DNA from: Burkholderiaceae bacterium
Lineage (GTDB): Bacteria > Pseudomonadota > Gammaproteobacteria > Burkholderiales > Burkholderiaceae_C
Direction: 5' to 3'
Length of the DNA: 47,987 nt
Assembly (NCBI GenBank): GCA_019234815.1
Contig: JAFALA010000089.1
Span: forward strand, 1 to 47,987
The position numbers and the translations under genes are program-made. The notes below the pieces were generated by a model. It had not been told where the DNA came from, ran no database searches, and was given only the letters and a program-made list of their open reading frames with translations. Position 1 is the stretch's first letter, and every line of letters begins with the position of its first letter. Positions 7,484 to 16,844 of the stretch are shown in pieces.

Positions 7484-8704
7484 GTGACGACCATGACGAT
7501 GATGAACGCACGAGAGCATCAGTTGGGGCATCAGTTGGGCCATCAACTGGGGCGCTGTTCCAAGAGGTTGGCTTTGGGCGCGGGAGCCGCGTTGCTCAGC
7601 TCGATCGCCTGGGCCACCGGCGACCTGCCGGGCGGACCGGCGGTCAACGGCATCAACCTGCAGCCGCCGGTCACCAAGATCGCGGCCGAGCAGATGTGGC
7701 TGCACAACATGATGCTGATCATCTGCCTGGCGATCTTCGTGGCCGTGTTCAGTGTGATGTTCTATTCGATCATCAAGCACCGCAAGTCGCGCGGCGCCGT
7801 GCCGGCCAACTTCCACGAGAGCGTCAAGGTGGAGATCGCCTGGACCGTGGTGCCCTTCATCATCGTCATCTGCATGGCGCTGCCGGCCACCAAGGTCGTG
7901 GTCGCCATGAAGGACACCACCAACGCCGACCTGACTGTCAAGGTCACAGGCTACCAGTGGAAATGGGGCTACGACTACGTCAAGGGCGAAGGCGAGGGCA
8001 TCGGCTTCCTGTCGACCCTGGACGTCGGCCAGCGCGAGATGTCGAATTCCGGCAAGCCCTCGGGCGATGACTACCTGCTGAAGGTCGACAACCCGCTGGT
8101 TGTGCCGGTCGGCAAGAAGATTCGCATCATCACGACCGCCAACGACGTGATCCACTCCTGGGGTGTGCCGGCCTTCGGCGTCAAGCAGGATGCCATTCCC
8201 GGCTTCGTGCGCGACACCTGGTTCAAGTCGGACCAGGTCGGTGATTTCCATGGCCAATGTGTCGAGTTGTGCGGCAAGGAACATGCCTACATGCCCATCC
8301 ACGTGCGCGTGCTGAGCGAGGCCGACTACAGCGCCTGGGTGGCGGCCAAGAAGAAGGAAATGGCCGCCAAGGCCGACGATCCCAGCAAGACCTTTACGCT
8401 GGAAGAGCTGCTGGCGCGCGGCGAAAAGGTCTATGCCAGCAACTGCGCGGCCTGCCACCGCCCGGATGGCAAGGGCGCGGGCCCGGTCAAGCCGCTGGAC
8501 GGCTCGTCCGTGGTGCTGTCCGACGACCACAACGAGCAGATCACGACCGTGCTCAATGGCCGTCTCGAAAAGGGCATGCCCTCCTGGAAATCGGCCCTGA
8601 ACGACACCGAGATCGCTGCCGTCATCACCTACACCAAGAACAACTGGTCGAACAAGACCGGCCAGGTGGTGCAGCCCGCCGAAGTCGTGGCTGACCGCAA
8701 GTAA
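7484..8704 (+). CDS. coxB: Cytochrome c oxidase subunit II with C-terminal cytochrome c domain
   Basis: 406-residue subunit of an aa3/caa3-type oxidase. After a signal-like segment (about 25-45) come two transmembrane helices (about 73-97 and 118-137) and the periplasmic cupredoxin domain with the CuA ligands His224, Cys259, Glu261, Cys263, His267 and Met270. A class I cytochrome c domain follows, with heme motif CAACH (Cys321, Cys324, His325) and axial Met365 in KGMPSW, so electrons can enter through a fused heme c. The GTG start was chosen because AGGAAA lies 5 bases before it; ATGs at codons 4, 6 and 7 are alternatives. Residues 12-23 are three HQLG repeats encoded by 12-bp tandem DNA repeats. 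coxA starts 27 bases downstream. Confidence 0.96.
   Translation: MTTMTMMNAREHQLGHQLGHQLGRCSKRLALGAGAALLSSIAWATGDLPGGPAVNGINLQPPVTKIAAEQMWLHNMMLIICLAIFVAVFSVMFYSIIKHRKSRGAVPANFHESVKVEIAWTVVPFIIVICMALPATKVVVAMKDTTNADLTVKVTGYQWKWGYDYVKGEGEGIGFLSTLDVGQREMSNSGKPSGDDYLLKVDNPLVVPVGKKIRIITTANDVIHSWGVPAFGVKQDAIPGFVRDTWFKSDQVGDFHGQCVELCGKEHAYMPIHVRVLSEADYSAWVAAKKKEMAAKADDPSKTFTLEELLARGEKVYASNCAACHRPDGKGAGPVKPLDGSSVVLSDDHNEQITTVLNGRLEKGMPSWKSALNDTEIAAVITYTKNNWSNKTGQVVQPAEVVADRK
7517..7552 (+). repeat. Three 12-bp tandem repeats in the 5' end of coxB
   Basis: Three adjacent units, catcagttgggg, catcagttgggc and catcaactgggg, encode HQLG three times just before the signal sequence. Units 1 and 2 differ at one base; unit 3 differs more. 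The unit is a multiple of three, so changes in copy number would keep the frame. Confidence 0.9.
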
Positions 8705-8731
8705 AGTCTGAACGTCAAAAGAGGAACCCAT

Positions 8732-10369
8732 ATGAGTGCTGTGCTTGACCACCACGGTCATGACGTTCATGACCACGCGCACGACCATGACCACGACCAC
8801 CATGCCCCCACGGGCTGGCGCCGCTGGGTGTTCGCCACCAACCACAAGGACATCGGAACGCTGTACCTGCTGTTCTCGTTCACGATGTTGATGATCGGCG
8901 GCGTGCTGGCGCTGTGCATTCGTGCCGAGCTGTTCCAGCCGGGCCTGCAGTTCTTCAACCCCGAACTGTTCAACCAGTTCACCACCATGCACGGCCTGAT
9001 CATGGTGTTCGGCGCCATCATGCCGGCCTTCGTGGGCTTTGCGAACTGGATGATCCCGCTGCAGATCGGCGCGTCCGACATGGCGTTCGCGCGCATGAAC
9101 AACCTCAGCTTCTGGCTGATGATTCCTGCCGCCATCATGCTGGTCGCGTCCTTCTTCATGCCTGGCGGCGCACCCGCCGCGGGCTGGACGCTGTATGCGC
9201 CGCTGACGCTGCAGATGGGCCCCTCGATGGACGCGGGCATCTTCTCGATGCACCTGCTGGGCGCTTCGTCCATCATGGGTTCGATCAACATCATCGTGAC
9301 CATCCTCAACATGCGCGCGCCCGGCATGACGCTGATGAAGATGCCGATGTTCGCCTGGACCTGGCTGATCACCGCCTACCTGCTGATCGCCGTGATGCCT
9401 GTGCTGGCCGGCGCCATCACGATGACGCTGACGGACCGCCACTTCGGCACCAGCTTCTTCAGCCCCGCGGGCGGCGGTGACCCGGTGATGTACCAGCACA
9501 TCTTCTGGTTCTTCGGCCACCCCGAGGTCTACATCATGATTCTCCCGGCCTTCGGGATGATCAGCCAGATCGTGCCGGCCTTTGCGCGCAAGAAGCTGTT
9601 CGGCTATGCCTCCATGGTGTATGCGACGGCCTCGATCGCCATCCTGTCCTTCATCGTCTGGGCGCACCACATGTTCGCCACCGGCATGCCGGTCACGGGC
9701 CAGCTGTTCTTCATGTACGCCACGATGCTGATCGCCGTGCCGACCGCCGTGAAGATCTTCAACTGGCTGGCCACGATGTGGCGCGGGTCGATGACCTTCG
9801 AGACCCCGATGCTGTTCGCCGTCGGCTTCATCTTCGTGTTCACCATGGGCGGCTTCACCGGCTTGGTGTGCGCGATGGCGCCGATCGACATTCAGCTGCA
9901 GGACACCTACTACGTCGTGGCGCATTTCCACTACGTGCTGGTGGCCGGCTCGCTCTACGCGATGTTCGCCGGCGTCTACTACTGGGGCCCGAAGTGGACC
10001 GGCGTGATGTACAACGAGACGCGCGGCAAGATCCACTTCTGGTGGTCGCTGATCGCGTTCAACGTCACCTTCTTCCCGATGCACTTCCTGGGCCTGGCCG
10101 GCATGCCGCGCCGCTATGCCGACTACCCGATGCAATTCGCCGATTTCAATGCGCTTGCCTCGGTCGGCGCCTTCTTCTTCGGCTTTGCGCAGGTCTACTT
10201 CTTCTTCTTCGTCGTCCTGCCCATGATCCGCGGCAAGGGTGAAAAGGCTCCGCAGCGTCCCTGGGACGGTGCCGAGGGCCTGGAATGGGAAGTGCCTTCG
10301 CCGGCGCCATTCCACACATTTGAGAATCCGCCCAAGCTGAATGCCGCGGCGACCAAGGTGATCGGCTGA
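8732..10369 (+). CDS. coxA: Cytochrome c oxidase subunit I
   Basis: 545-residue catalytic subunit with twelve predicted membrane helices. Heme-copper ligands are visible: the heme a His87 in TTMHGLIM, the CuB/tyrosine motif GHPEVYI, the HH pair in WAHHMF, and the HFHYVL pair that binds hemes a3 and a. The oxidase reduces O2 to water while pumping protons. The start follows a good GAGGAA site. Residues 6-24 form an unusual His/Asp tail with ten histidines ahead of the first conserved segment ([14 protein letters not shown]). It lies between coxB and a 36-residue membrane peptide. Confidence 0.98.
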   Translation: MSAVLDHHGHDVHDHAHDHDHDHHAPTGWRRWVFATNHKDIGTLYLLFSFTMLMIGGVLALCIRAELFQPGLQFFNPELFNQFTTMHGLIMVFGAIMPAFVGFANWMIPLQIGASDMAFARMNNLSFWLMIPAAIMLVASFFMPGGAPAAGWTLYAPLTLQMGPSMDAGIFSMHLLGASSIMGSINIIVTILNMRAPGMTLMKMPMFAWTWLITAYLLIAVMPVLAGAITMTLTDRHFGTSFFSPAGGGDPVMYQHIFWFFGHPEVYIMILPAFGMISQIVPAFARKKLFGYASMVYATASIAILSFIVWAHHMFATGMPVTGQLFFMYATMLIAVPTAVKIFNWLATMWRGSMTFETPMLFAVGFIFVFTMGGFTGLVCAMAPIDIQLQDTYYVVAHFHYVLVAGSLYAMFAGVYYWGPKWTGVMYNETRGKIHFWWSLIAFNVTFFPMHFLGLAGMPRRYADYPMQFADFNALASVGAFFFGFAQVYFFFFVVLPMIRGKGEKAPQRPWDGAEGLEWEVPSPAPFHTFENPPKLNAAATKVIG

Positions 10370-10380
10370 GGAGCAAGGCC

Positions 10381-10491
10381 ATGTCGCCCGAGCAACGCAA
10401 GAGCAACCTCAAGATGGGTTTGACCCTGGCTTCGATCGCGATCATCTTCGCGCTCGGTTTCATGGCCAAGGTCTTCCTGTTCGGGGTCTGA
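10381..10491 (+). CDS. Small single-helix cytochrome oxidase assembly peptide
   Basis: A 36-residue reading frame between coxA and cox11. It begins with a polar, basic segment (MSPEQRKSNLK) followed by one hydrophobic helix (about 12-35) and ends at TGA. GAGGAG, overlapping the coxA stop, is its ribosome-binding site. The position, size and topology fit the small assembly/subunit peptides found at this site in Burkholderiales cox clusters. Its exact role in the oxidase is not known from the sequence. Confidence 0.8.
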   Translation: MSPEQRKSNLKMGLTLASIAIIFALGFMAKVFLFGV

Positions 10492-10517
10492 ACCGACCGC
10501 CAGGCCTTGCACGCAGC

Positions 10518-11132
10518 ATGAGCAACAGAACCTGGACCCTGGCCGACGCCTTGCGCAGGGACAACCTGCAGATGGTGGGCAAGCTGCTGGTGGTCGTGCT
10601 GCTCATGTTCGGCTTCGGCTATGCCCTGGTGCCGGTGTACCGGGCCGTGTGCACCTCGCTGGGCATCAACGTGCTGTCCTTGTCCGAGCGCACGCATGCA
10701 GTGCGGGCCGAGGATGTCAAGAACACGCAGGTCGACGTGAGCCGCACCATCAGCGTGGAATTCGACACCAATGCCCGCGGCCCCTGGGACTTCAAGCCGG
10801 CGGTCAAGCACCTGGATGTGCATCCGGGCGAGTTGACCACTGTGATGTACGAGTTCAAGAACGTGCAGAGCCGGACCATGTCGGCCCAGGCGATCCCGAG
10901 CTATGCGCCCAAGCAGGCAACGGCGCATTTCAACAAGCTCGAATGCTTCTGCTTCAACGAGTACACGCTGGCGCCCGGCGAGTCCAAGCAGTGGCCAGTG
11001 GTGTTCTACATCGACCCCAAGCTGCCGCGCGACGTCAAGACGATCACGCTGTCCTATACCTTCTTCGAGGTCGAGGGCAAGAAGCAGGCGGTGGCGCCGC
11101 TGGTGGCACCCGTCCAGGAGCGGCGGCTGTGA
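10518..11132 (+). CDS. ctaG: Copper chaperone Cox11/CtaG
   Basis: 204-residue membrane-anchored protein that delivers copper to the CuB site of subunit I. One N-terminal helix (about 20-38) is followed by an immunoglobulin-like periplasmic domain. The copper-binding CFCF motif is in KLECFCFNEYTL, and the conserved PVYRAVC segment follows the membrane helix. Length is normal. The stop overlaps the start of the DUF2970 gene (GTGA), so the two are translationally coupled. Confidence 0.96.
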   Translation: MSNRTWTLADALRRDNLQMVGKLLVVVLLMFGFGYALVPVYRAVCTSLGINVLSLSERTHAVRAEDVKNTQVDVSRTISVEFDTNARGPWDFKPAVKHLDVHPGELTTVMYEFKNVQSRTMSAQAIPSYAPKQATAHFNKLECFCFNEYTLAPGESKQWPVVFYIDPKLPRDVKTITLSYTFFEVEGKKQAVAPLVAPVQERRL

Positions 11133-11371
11133 GCGGGCAGGACCATTCGAACGGGCCGGACCCGGTTCGCAAGGCTTCGCTTTTGCGGACCATCAAGGCG
11201 GTGGCGTGGTCGTTTCTGGGCATCCGCAAGGGCGCCGAGTACGACAAGGACGTGAACCAGCTGAATCCGGTTCATGTTGTGATCGTTGGCGTGCTGGCCG
11301 TGATCGTGTTCGTGGTGGCCCTGGTGCTGCTGGTCAATTATGTCGTCAGCAGCGGCGTCGCCTCTGCGTGA
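11129..11371 (+). CDS. DUF2970 small membrane protein
   Basis: 80-residue protein with a conserved N-terminal segment (SLLRTIKAVAWSFLGIRKG) and one C-terminal transmembrane helix (about 49-72) after NPVHVVIVG. This is the DUF2970 pattern, found in betaproteobacterial cox clusters between cox11 and coxC. The GTG start overlaps the cox11 stop by four bases. An oxidase assembly or accessory role is inferred only from context. Confidence 0.88.
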   Translation: MSGQDHSNGPDPVRKASLLRTIKAVAWSFLGIRKGAEYDKDVNQLNPVHVVIVGVLAVIVFVVALVLLVNYVVSSGVASA

Positions 11372-11411
11372 TGGTGGTTTGAACTGAAGAGTGAGTTCGA
11401 GGAGAGCAACA

Positions 11412-12296
11412 ATGTCGGCAGCGACAACTCAGGGGAAGACCCCTTATTACTTCGTCCCGGCCCCTTCACGGCATCCCGTGATGGCCGCCATCGGGTTGTT
11501 CTTCGTGATCCTCGGCGCCGGCCAGTGGGTCAACGGCCATGAGTGGGGCTCCTACTCGCTGTTGTTCGGCCTGCTCTGGTGGGCCTTCACCCTGAAGCAA
11601 TGGTTTGGCGACGCCATCCGCGAAAGCGAAGGGGGCTTGTACAGTGAGCGCATCGACGGCTCCTACCGTTGGAGCATGAGCTGGTTCATCTTCTCCGAAG
11701 TGATGTTCTTTGCAGCGTTCTTCGGCGCCTTGTACTGGGCCCGCCTGCACTCGGTGCCCGCGCTGGGCGACCTGGAGAACGCCTTGCTCTGGCCGGACTT
11801 CAAGGGCCTGTGGCCCAGCATGGCGGCAGGTCTGACCGCGTCGCCGGCCGGCACGGTCGAGGCCTTCGAGACCATGGGCCCCTGGCCGATCCCGACACTC
11901 AACACCGCCTTGCTGCTGACTTCCGGCGTGACGCTGACGGTCGCGCACCATGCGCTGATTGCGAACCAGCGCGCCAAGTGCATCGCGTTCATGTGGGTCA
12001 CGGTGCTGCTGGGCATCACCTTCCTGGGCTTCCAGGCCTTCGAATACCACCATGCCTATACCGAGCTGAACCTCAAGCTCAGCTCGGGCATCTACGGCTC
12101 GACCTTCTTCATGCTGACCGGCTTCCATGGCTTCCACGTGTTCGTGGGCATGCTGATGCTGTTGTTCATCACCCTGCGCCTGCAAAAAGGCCACTTCACG
12201 CCCGAGCGCCATTTCGGCTTCGAGGGTGCGGCCTGGTATTGGCACTTCGTCGACGTGGTGTGGCTGGGCCTGTACGTGGTGGTCTATTGGCTTTGA
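11412..12296 (+). CDS. coxC: Cytochrome c oxidase subunit III
   Basis: 294-residue subunit III with seven predicted helices. Family segments include YYFVPAPSRHPVMAAIGLF, SEVMFFAAFFGALYW with the conserved lipid-binding region, the AFEYHHAY motif, and the end WYWHFVDVVWLGLYVVVYW. The ATG follows GAGGAG by a good spacing; a start seven codons upstream is less likely. It stabilises subunit I and proton uptake in the family. An intrinsic terminator follows 20 bases after the stop. Confidence 0.97.
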   Translation: MSAATTQGKTPYYFVPAPSRHPVMAAIGLFFVILGAGQWVNGHEWGSYSLLFGLLWWAFTLKQWFGDAIRESEGGLYSERIDGSYRWSMSWFIFSEVMFFAAFFGALYWARLHSVPALGDLENALLWPDFKGLWPSMAAGLTASPAGTVEAFETMGPWPIPTLNTALLLTSGVTLTVAHHALIANQRAKCIAFMWVTVLLGITFLGFQAFEYHHAYTELNLKLSSGIYGSTFFMLTGFHGFHVFVGMLMLLFITLRLQKGHFTPERHFGFEGAAWYWHFVDVVWLGLYVVVYWL

Positions 12297-12316
12297 GTTG
12301 ACCCGCTCCAAGAGAC

Positions 12317-12341
12317 AAGCGCCGCAATTGCGGCGCTTTCT
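12317..12341 (+). terminator. Intrinsic terminator after coxC
   Basis: A perfect stem AAGCGCCGC / AATT / GCGGCGCTT runs into TTTCTGTT. It lies just after coxC and before the opposite-strand DUF2909 gene, so it probably ends the cox structural operon. The reverse strand has no comparable T-run. Confidence 0.8.
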
Positions 12342-12379
12342 GTTGATGCGATCCTGGATGCGATTTCCGAGGTGTTCTT

Positions 12380-12601
12380 TCAGCGGCTTTGCAGGGCAAT
12401 GCCGGTCGGGTGTATCCAGCCCATCAGGTAGGCCAGCATGATGAAGAGGAACAGCGCCACCGACACGGCGATGCGAACCGTCAGCGCCTTGGCCATGCGC
12501 TCGCCGCGCTCCCCTTTGCCGGGGCTGCGCAGCATGAAAATCCCGGCTGCGGCCAGCGCGCCCAGAATGCCGACAAAAGCCAATGCGATGATTGTTTTCA
12601 T
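12380..12601 (-). CDS. DUF2909 twin-transmembrane protein
   Basis: 73-residue protein with two hydrophobic helices (about 3-24 and 44-63) joined by a basic loop (RSPGKGERGERMAKALTVR). This matches the DUF2909 twin-transmembrane family, which in Burkholderiales is found on the opposite strand between coxC and SURF1. Its divergence from surf1 leaves only 30 bases between the two starts. A role in oxidase biogenesis is inferred from conserved position. Confidence 0.85.
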   Translation of the reverse strand: MKTIIALAFVGILGALAAAGIFMLRSPGKGERGERMAKALTVRIAVSVALFLFIMLAYLMGWIHPTGIALQSR

Positions 12602-12631
12602 GCTTCGAATTATTTCACCTGGCTGGATGTG

Positions 12632-13378
12632 ATGGCGGCGGATTCTGCGGCGTCAACCTTGAGACATGCCGGACCGCGGGCATGGCTGGTCCTGGTCTTG
12701 ACGCTGCTGGGCATGGCGTTGACGGCGCGTCTTGGCATTTGGCAACTCGACCGGGCGGCGCAAAAGCGCGCACTGCAGGCGCAGATCGAGGCGCGATCGC
12801 TGGCGCCGCGCCTGGGCAATGCCGATTTGGCTGCTGTCAATGAAATGCTGATGCAGCGCCGGGTCGACTTGCATGGGCTCTGGCTGAACGACAAGACGGT
12901 CTATCTGGACAACCGGCCCATGAAGGGCCGGGCCGGCTTCTTCGTGCTGACGCCGCTGCAATTGAGCGGGACGAAGCTGACCGTGCTGGTGCAGCGTGGC
13001 TGGATTCCGCGCGACGCGGCCGACCGCAGCCGCTTGCCTGCCGTCCCAAGGCCGGCAGACGAGGTGCGGGTGCTGGGCCGCCTGGTCCCGTCGCCTTCCA
13101 GGGTTTATGAGCTTGGCGCGGGCGCATCGGGTGCAATCCGGCAAAATCTCGACCCGCAAGCCTATGGCCGCGAGTTGGGGCTGCCTGTGCCGGCTGCAGC
13201 GGTGCTGGAGGACGGCAGCGCAGCAGACGGTCTGTTGCGCGACTGGCCCGCTCCCGCTGTGGATATTCAAAAGCACTACGGCTATGCCTTTCAGTGGTTT
13301 GCGCTTTGCGTCTTGATGCTAGGTCTTTATGTCTGGTTCCAATTCATCCGCCCCGTCCGTGTCAATACCCGTGTTTGA
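12632..13378 (+). CDS. SURF1-family cytochrome oxidase biogenesis protein
   Basis: 248-residue SURF1/Shy1 protein with two membrane anchors (about 17-36 and 218-238) flanking a periplasmic domain. The N-terminal signature LGIWQLDRAAQKRAL and the C-terminal HYGYAFQWFALCVLML are typical. Bacterial SURF1 binds heme a and aids its insertion into subunit I. The ATG giving MAADSAAS was chosen by spacing from the divergent DUF2909 gene; a GTG one codon earlier is possible. Its 3' end overlaps the next gene by 50 bp in another frame. Confidence 0.93.
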   Translation: MAADSAASTLRHAGPRAWLVLVLTLLGMALTARLGIWQLDRAAQKRALQAQIEARSLAPRLGNADLAAVNEMLMQRRVDLHGLWLNDKTVYLDNRPMKGRAGFFVLTPLQLSGTKLTVLVQRGWIPRDAADRSRLPAVPRPADEVRVLGRLVPSPSRVYELGAGASGAIRQNLDPQAYGRELGLPVPAAAVLEDGSAADGLLRDWPAPAVDIQKHYGYAFQWFALCVLMLGLYVWFQFIRPVRVNTRV

Positions 13379-14045
13379 AACTGAAGGCGATCCTCTTGCG
13401 CTGACGGTGCACAGCCAGCCCCTGCCCGTGAGCGTGGCTGCCGGACCGCAGACCCGCGCGGGGCGCCTGCGCATGCTGCTGGTGATGGCCATCTGCGCCG
13501 CGCCCGTGCTGGCCTCGTATTTCACGTTTTACGTGGTCAAGCCGCACGGGCATGCCTATTCGGATCTGATCACGCCGACGCGCGACCTGCCCGCCGACCT
13601 GCCGCTGACCGACCTGCAGGGGCAGGGCGTGCGGCCCGAGTCGCTCAAGGGCCAGTGGCTGCTGACGCTGGTGCAGCCCGGGGCTTGCGACAGCGAATGC
13701 GATCGCATGCTGTTCATGCAGCGCCAGTTGCGCGAAATGCTGGGCAAGGAGCGCGACAAGGTCGACAAGGTCTGGCTGGTTCCCGACGACCAGCCTTTGT
13801 CCGCCGCCCTGATGAAGGCGGTGTCCGACGCACCGGCTGTGACCGTGCTGCGCGTGCCGCCGCAGCGCTTGCAGGCCTGGCTGCAGCCGGCGCCGGGGCA
13901 CAGGCTCGGCGAGCACCTGTTCCTGATCGACCCCATGGGACGCTGGATGATGCGCACGCCCGCCCATGCCGATCCGATGGCGGTCAAGAAAGACCTGGAG
14001 CGCCTGCTGCGCGCCAGCGCCAGCTGGGACCAGCCCGGTCGTTGA
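13329..14045 (+). CDS. SCO-like membrane-anchored thioredoxin-fold protein
   Basis: 238-residue protein with a single membrane helix (about 49-69) and a periplasmic domain related to SCO1/SenC. A Cx3C pair (Cys120 and Cys124, in GACDSEC) occupies the SCO copper or redox site, but the proline that normally follows the second cysteine is absent; a histidine in GEHLFLID is near the usual third ligand. Proteins of this kind lie between SURF1 and heme A synthase in Burkholderiales cox loci. It may carry copper or reduce CuA cysteines; which is unknown. Its first 50 bp overlap surf1, with a TAGGT site before the ATG. Confidence 0.82.
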   Translation: MSGSNSSAPSVSIPVFETEGDPLALTVHSQPLPVSVAAGPQTRAGRLRMLLVMAICAAPVLASYFTFYVVKPHGHAYSDLITPTRDLPADLPLTDLQGQGVRPESLKGQWLLTLVQPGACDSECDRMLFMQRQLREMLGKERDKVDKVWLVPDDQPLSAALMKAVSDAPAVTVLRVPPQRLQAWLQPAPGHRLGEHLFLIDPMGRWMMRTPAHADPMAVKKDLERLLRASASWDQPGR

Positions 14046-14048
14046 CAC

Positions 14049-15206
14049 ATGAGCGGCTTTGATCTCTCACCCACCGGGCAGCTTTTGCTGCTGATGGCCT
14101 TGATCGGCTCGGCGCCCCTGCTGTGGCTGTGGCAGCGCCACCGTGGCGTGGGGCTGGCGGGACGCTTGGCAGGCCTGACGGTGCTGACGCTGTTCCTCTG
14201 TTTCGACCTGATCCTGTTCGGCGCCTTCACCCGGTTGACCGATTCCGGCCTGGGCTGCCCCGATTGGCCGGGCTGCTATGGCAGCGCTTCGCCCATGGGG
14301 GCGCATGAGCAGATCCATGCCGCGCAGGCCGCCATGCCCGGCGGGCCGGTGACGCATGGCAAGGCCTGGGTCGAGATGGTGCACCGCTACCTGGCGGGTG
14401 CCGTGGGTTTCCTGATCCTGAGCCTGTGCCTCGCGAGCTGGACGCTGCGCTGGCGGCGTCCGGGCGGCGTCGCCCCCGCCACGCCCTGGTGGGCTACGCT
14501 CACGCTGGCCTGGGTCATCCTGCAGGGTGCCTTCGGCGCATTGACGGTGACCATGAAGCTGTTTCCGCTCATCGTCACTCTGCACCTGATGTGCGCGCTG
14601 GCCTTGCTGGGCCTGCTGGCCTGGCAGGCGCAGGCGTATCAAGTCCGGCCCTTGCGGCTGCCGCGCGGTTTCGAGCTCGCGGCCTGGCTGCTGCTCATCA
14701 TTTCTGCGCTGCAGATGGCCTTGGGTGGATGGGTCAGCACCAATTACGCGGTGCTGGCTTGCAACACCTTCCCGCAATGCCAGGGCGGCTGGTGGCCCGC
14801 GATGGACTTCGGCCAGGCCTTCACGCTGTGGCGCTCCCTGGGGCATACGGCGGACGGACAGCTGCTGGGCTTTGCCGCGCTGACTGCCATCCATTGGGCG
14901 CACCGGCTGGGCGCCGTGTTGGTCTTGAGCGCCATGCTCGTGCTGGCGTTGTTGCTTCGAGCGCATGGCGGGCAGGCCGCCCGGCCCTGGGCGCGCGGCC
15001 TGGCCCTGCTTGCGGGCTGGCAATTCCTGTCGGGCCTGTCCAATGTGGTGTTGGACTGGCCGATGGTGGCTGCCTTGGCGCACACTGGTGGCGCCGCAGC
15101 CTTGACGGCAGGCCTGAGCACGTTCCTGGCGCGAGTCCGGCAGGCGCGCCTGCGCGACCTTGCTGCCTTGGCGCCTACATCGACATTTGGCATGGCCAGA
15201 TCCTGA
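14049..15206 (+). CDS. ctaA: Heme A synthase (Cox15/CtaA)
   Basis: 385-residue polytopic membrane enzyme that oxidises the C8 methyl of heme O to the formyl group of heme A. Eight helices are predicted. Conserved features are [17 protein letters not shown] with a cysteine pair (Cys70, Cys76), the histidine in [18 protein letters not shown], a second cysteine pair in ACNTFPQC, and IHWAHRLGA. It starts 3 bases after the SCO-like gene and is followed 26 bases later by heme O synthase, so the substrate-producing enzyme is next door. Confidence 0.96.
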   Translation: MSGFDLSPTGQLLLLMALIGSAPLLWLWQRHRGVGLAGRLAGLTVLTLFLCFDLILFGAFTRLTDSGLGCPDWPGCYGSASPMGAHEQIHAAQAAMPGGPVTHGKAWVEMVHRYLAGAVGFLILSLCLASWTLRWRRPGGVAPATPWWATLTLAWVILQGAFGALTVTMKLFPLIVTLHLMCALALLGLLAWQAQAYQVRPLRLPRGFELAAWLLLIISALQMALGGWVSTNYAVLACNTFPQCQGGWWPAMDFGQAFTLWRSLGHTADGQLLGFAALTAIHWAHRLGAVLVLSAMLVLALLLRAHGGQAARPWARGLALLAGWQFLSGLSNVVLDWPMVAALAHTGGAAALTAGLSTFLARVRQARLRDLAALAPTSTFGMARS

Positions 15207-15232
15207 TTCAACCGTATTTTTCCGCAGAGCCT

Positions 15233-16153
15233 ATGGCTACGACCCAATCACTTCCCAACACGCCGTTCATGCCCTCGCGCTGGCAGCAGTTCTACCAACT
15301 CACCAAGCCGCGCGTGGTGCAGTTGATCGTTTTTTGCGCCGTCATCGGCATGGCGCTGGCGGTGCCGGGCTGGCCCAGCCTGGAGCAGTGGGGCGTGATG
15401 GCAGGCGCCACCATCGGCATCTGGCTGGTCGCGGGTGCGGCGGCGGCGTTCAATTGCCTGGTCGAGCAGCAGATCGATGCCAAGATGAAGCGCACCGCCT
15501 GGCGCGCCACCGCCAAGGGCCAGCTCAGCAGGGTGCAGACCCTGCTGTTCTCGGGCGTGCTGTGCGGCTTGGGCATGACGGTGCTGCTGCTGGCGGTCAA
15601 TGCGCTGACCATGTGGCTGACTTTCGCCACCTTCGTCGGCTACGCCATCATCTATACCGTGGTGCTCAAGCCCTTGACGCCGCAGAACATCGTGATCGGC
15701 GGCGCATCCGGCGCCATGCCGCCGGTGCTGGGCTGGGCCGCGATGCGTGGCGAAGTGGGCCCCGAGGCGCTGATGCTGTGCCTGATCATCTTTCTCTGGA
15801 CGCCGCCGCATTTCTGGGCCCTGGCGCTGTATCGGACCGAGGAGTACCGCAAGGCCGGTCTGCCCATGCTGCCGGTGACGCACGGCTCGGAGTTCACGCG
15901 GCTGCAGGTGGTGCTGTACACCTGGATCTTGCTGGCGGCGACCTTGCTGCCCTTTCTCACCGGCATGAGCGGCTGGATCTACCTGGTCTGCGCGGTGGCG
16001 CTGGGGCTGGGCTTTTGCGGCTATGCCTGGCGGCTGTGGCGCCACTACTCGGACGCGCTGGCGCGCAGCACGTTCAGGTTCTCCATCGTGCATTTGTCGC
16101 TGCTGTTCGCGGCGCTGCTGGTGGATCACTACTTGATGACTTGGATGGCTTGA
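15233..16153 (+). CDS. ctaB: Protoheme IX farnesyltransferase (heme O synthase)
   Basis: 306-residue UbiA-family prenyltransferase that attaches the farnesyl group to heme b. The first aspartate-rich prenyl-binding region is [16 protein letters not shown] and the second cluster is [26 protein letters not shown] is a strong family signature. About nine helices are predicted. The start is the ATG giving MATTQSLP after the ctaA stop. Its TGA overlaps the ATG of the SCO1 gene, indicating translational coupling. Confidence 0.96.
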   Translation: MATTQSLPNTPFMPSRWQQFYQLTKPRVVQLIVFCAVIGMALAVPGWPSLEQWGVMAGATIGIWLVAGAAAAFNCLVEQQIDAKMKRTAWRATAKGQLSRVQTLLFSGVLCGLGMTVLLLAVNALTMWLTFATFVGYAIIYTVVLKPLTPQNIVIGGASGAMPPVLGWAAMRGEVGPEALMLCLIIFLWTPPHFWALALYRTEEYRKAGLPMLPVTHGSEFTRLQVVLYTWILLAATLLPFLTGMSGWIYLVCAVALGLGFCGYAWRLWRHYSDALARSTFRFSIVHLSLLFAALLVDHYLMTWMA

Positions 16154-16815
16154 TGATGGCGAATCGATCTATGGCTGAAAGGCGCGGCAGCCGCGCGATG
16201 TTCAAGGCTGCGGGCCTGGGCTTGTCTTGGCTCTTGCCGCTGGCGCTGGCGGCGCTGTTGTCGGGCTGCGGCAAACCCACCGGCATGGATGCCGCGCCCC
16301 TCGTGCTCAAGGGCGTGGACCTGAGCGGCGCCAACTATGCGCGCGAGCTTGCGCTGCCGGACCAGGACGGGCGCATGCGCAGCTTGGCGGAGTTCAAGGG
16401 CAAGGTGCTGGTGCTGTTCTTCGGCTACACCCAGTGCCCCGAGGTTTGCCCGACCACCATGGCCGAGCTGGCGCAGGTGAAGAAATCGCTGGGGCCGCAG
16501 GGCGACTCGGTGCAGGGCATCTTCGTGACGCTCGATCCCGAGCGCGACACGCCTGAAATCTTGAAGAGATACGTCGCCAATTTCGATCCCACCTTCGTCG
16601 CCCTGCATGGCACGCCGGCGCAGACGCAGGCCGCGGCCAAGGAGTTCAAGGTCTACTACGCCAAGGTGCCGGGCAAGACCGCCGGCAGTTACACGCTGGA
16701 CCACACCGCCGCCAGCTTCGTGTTCGACAAGCAGGGTCGCGTGCGGGTGTTCGAGCGCTATGGCGCCGACCCGCAGGATGTGGCGGCCGACCTGAAGGCC
16801 CTGATCAACGAATAA
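16153..16815 (+). CDS. SCO1/SenC family copper-delivery lipoprotein
   Basis: 220-residue protein with a long lipoprotein-type signal and lipobox LSGC (Cys39). The thioredoxin-fold domain has the CPEVC copper site (Cys95, Cys99) and the third ligand His184 in TLDHTAASF. SCO1 proteins metallate or reduce the CuA site of subunit II. The ATG overlapping the ctaB stop is taken; a second ATG follows at once and another at codon 7, all compatible with the signal. This is the canonical SCO of the locus; the Cx3C protein between surf1 and ctaA is a divergent relative. Confidence 0.94.
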   Translation: MMANRSMAERRGSRAMFKAAGLGLSWLLPLALAALLSGCGKPTGMDAAPLVLKGVDLSGANYARELALPDQDGRMRSLAEFKGKVLVLFFGYTQCPEVCPTTMAELAQVKKSLGPQGDSVQGIFVTLDPERDTPEILKRYVANFDPTFVALHGTPAQTQAAAKEFKVYYAKVPGKTAGSYTLDHTAASFVFDKQGRVRVFERYGADPQDVAADLKALINE

Positions 16816-16844
16816 ACCGGAGAGGGGGGCGGTGCGCTCAGGCC

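Noticed and set aside
7415..10315. A 966-codon open frame on the minus strand opposite coxB-coxA.
   Set aside because: Its protein is His/Arg/Gln/Gly-rich without domains, and it is the exact antisense of two well-supported cox genes in GC-rich DNA, where such shadow frames are expected.
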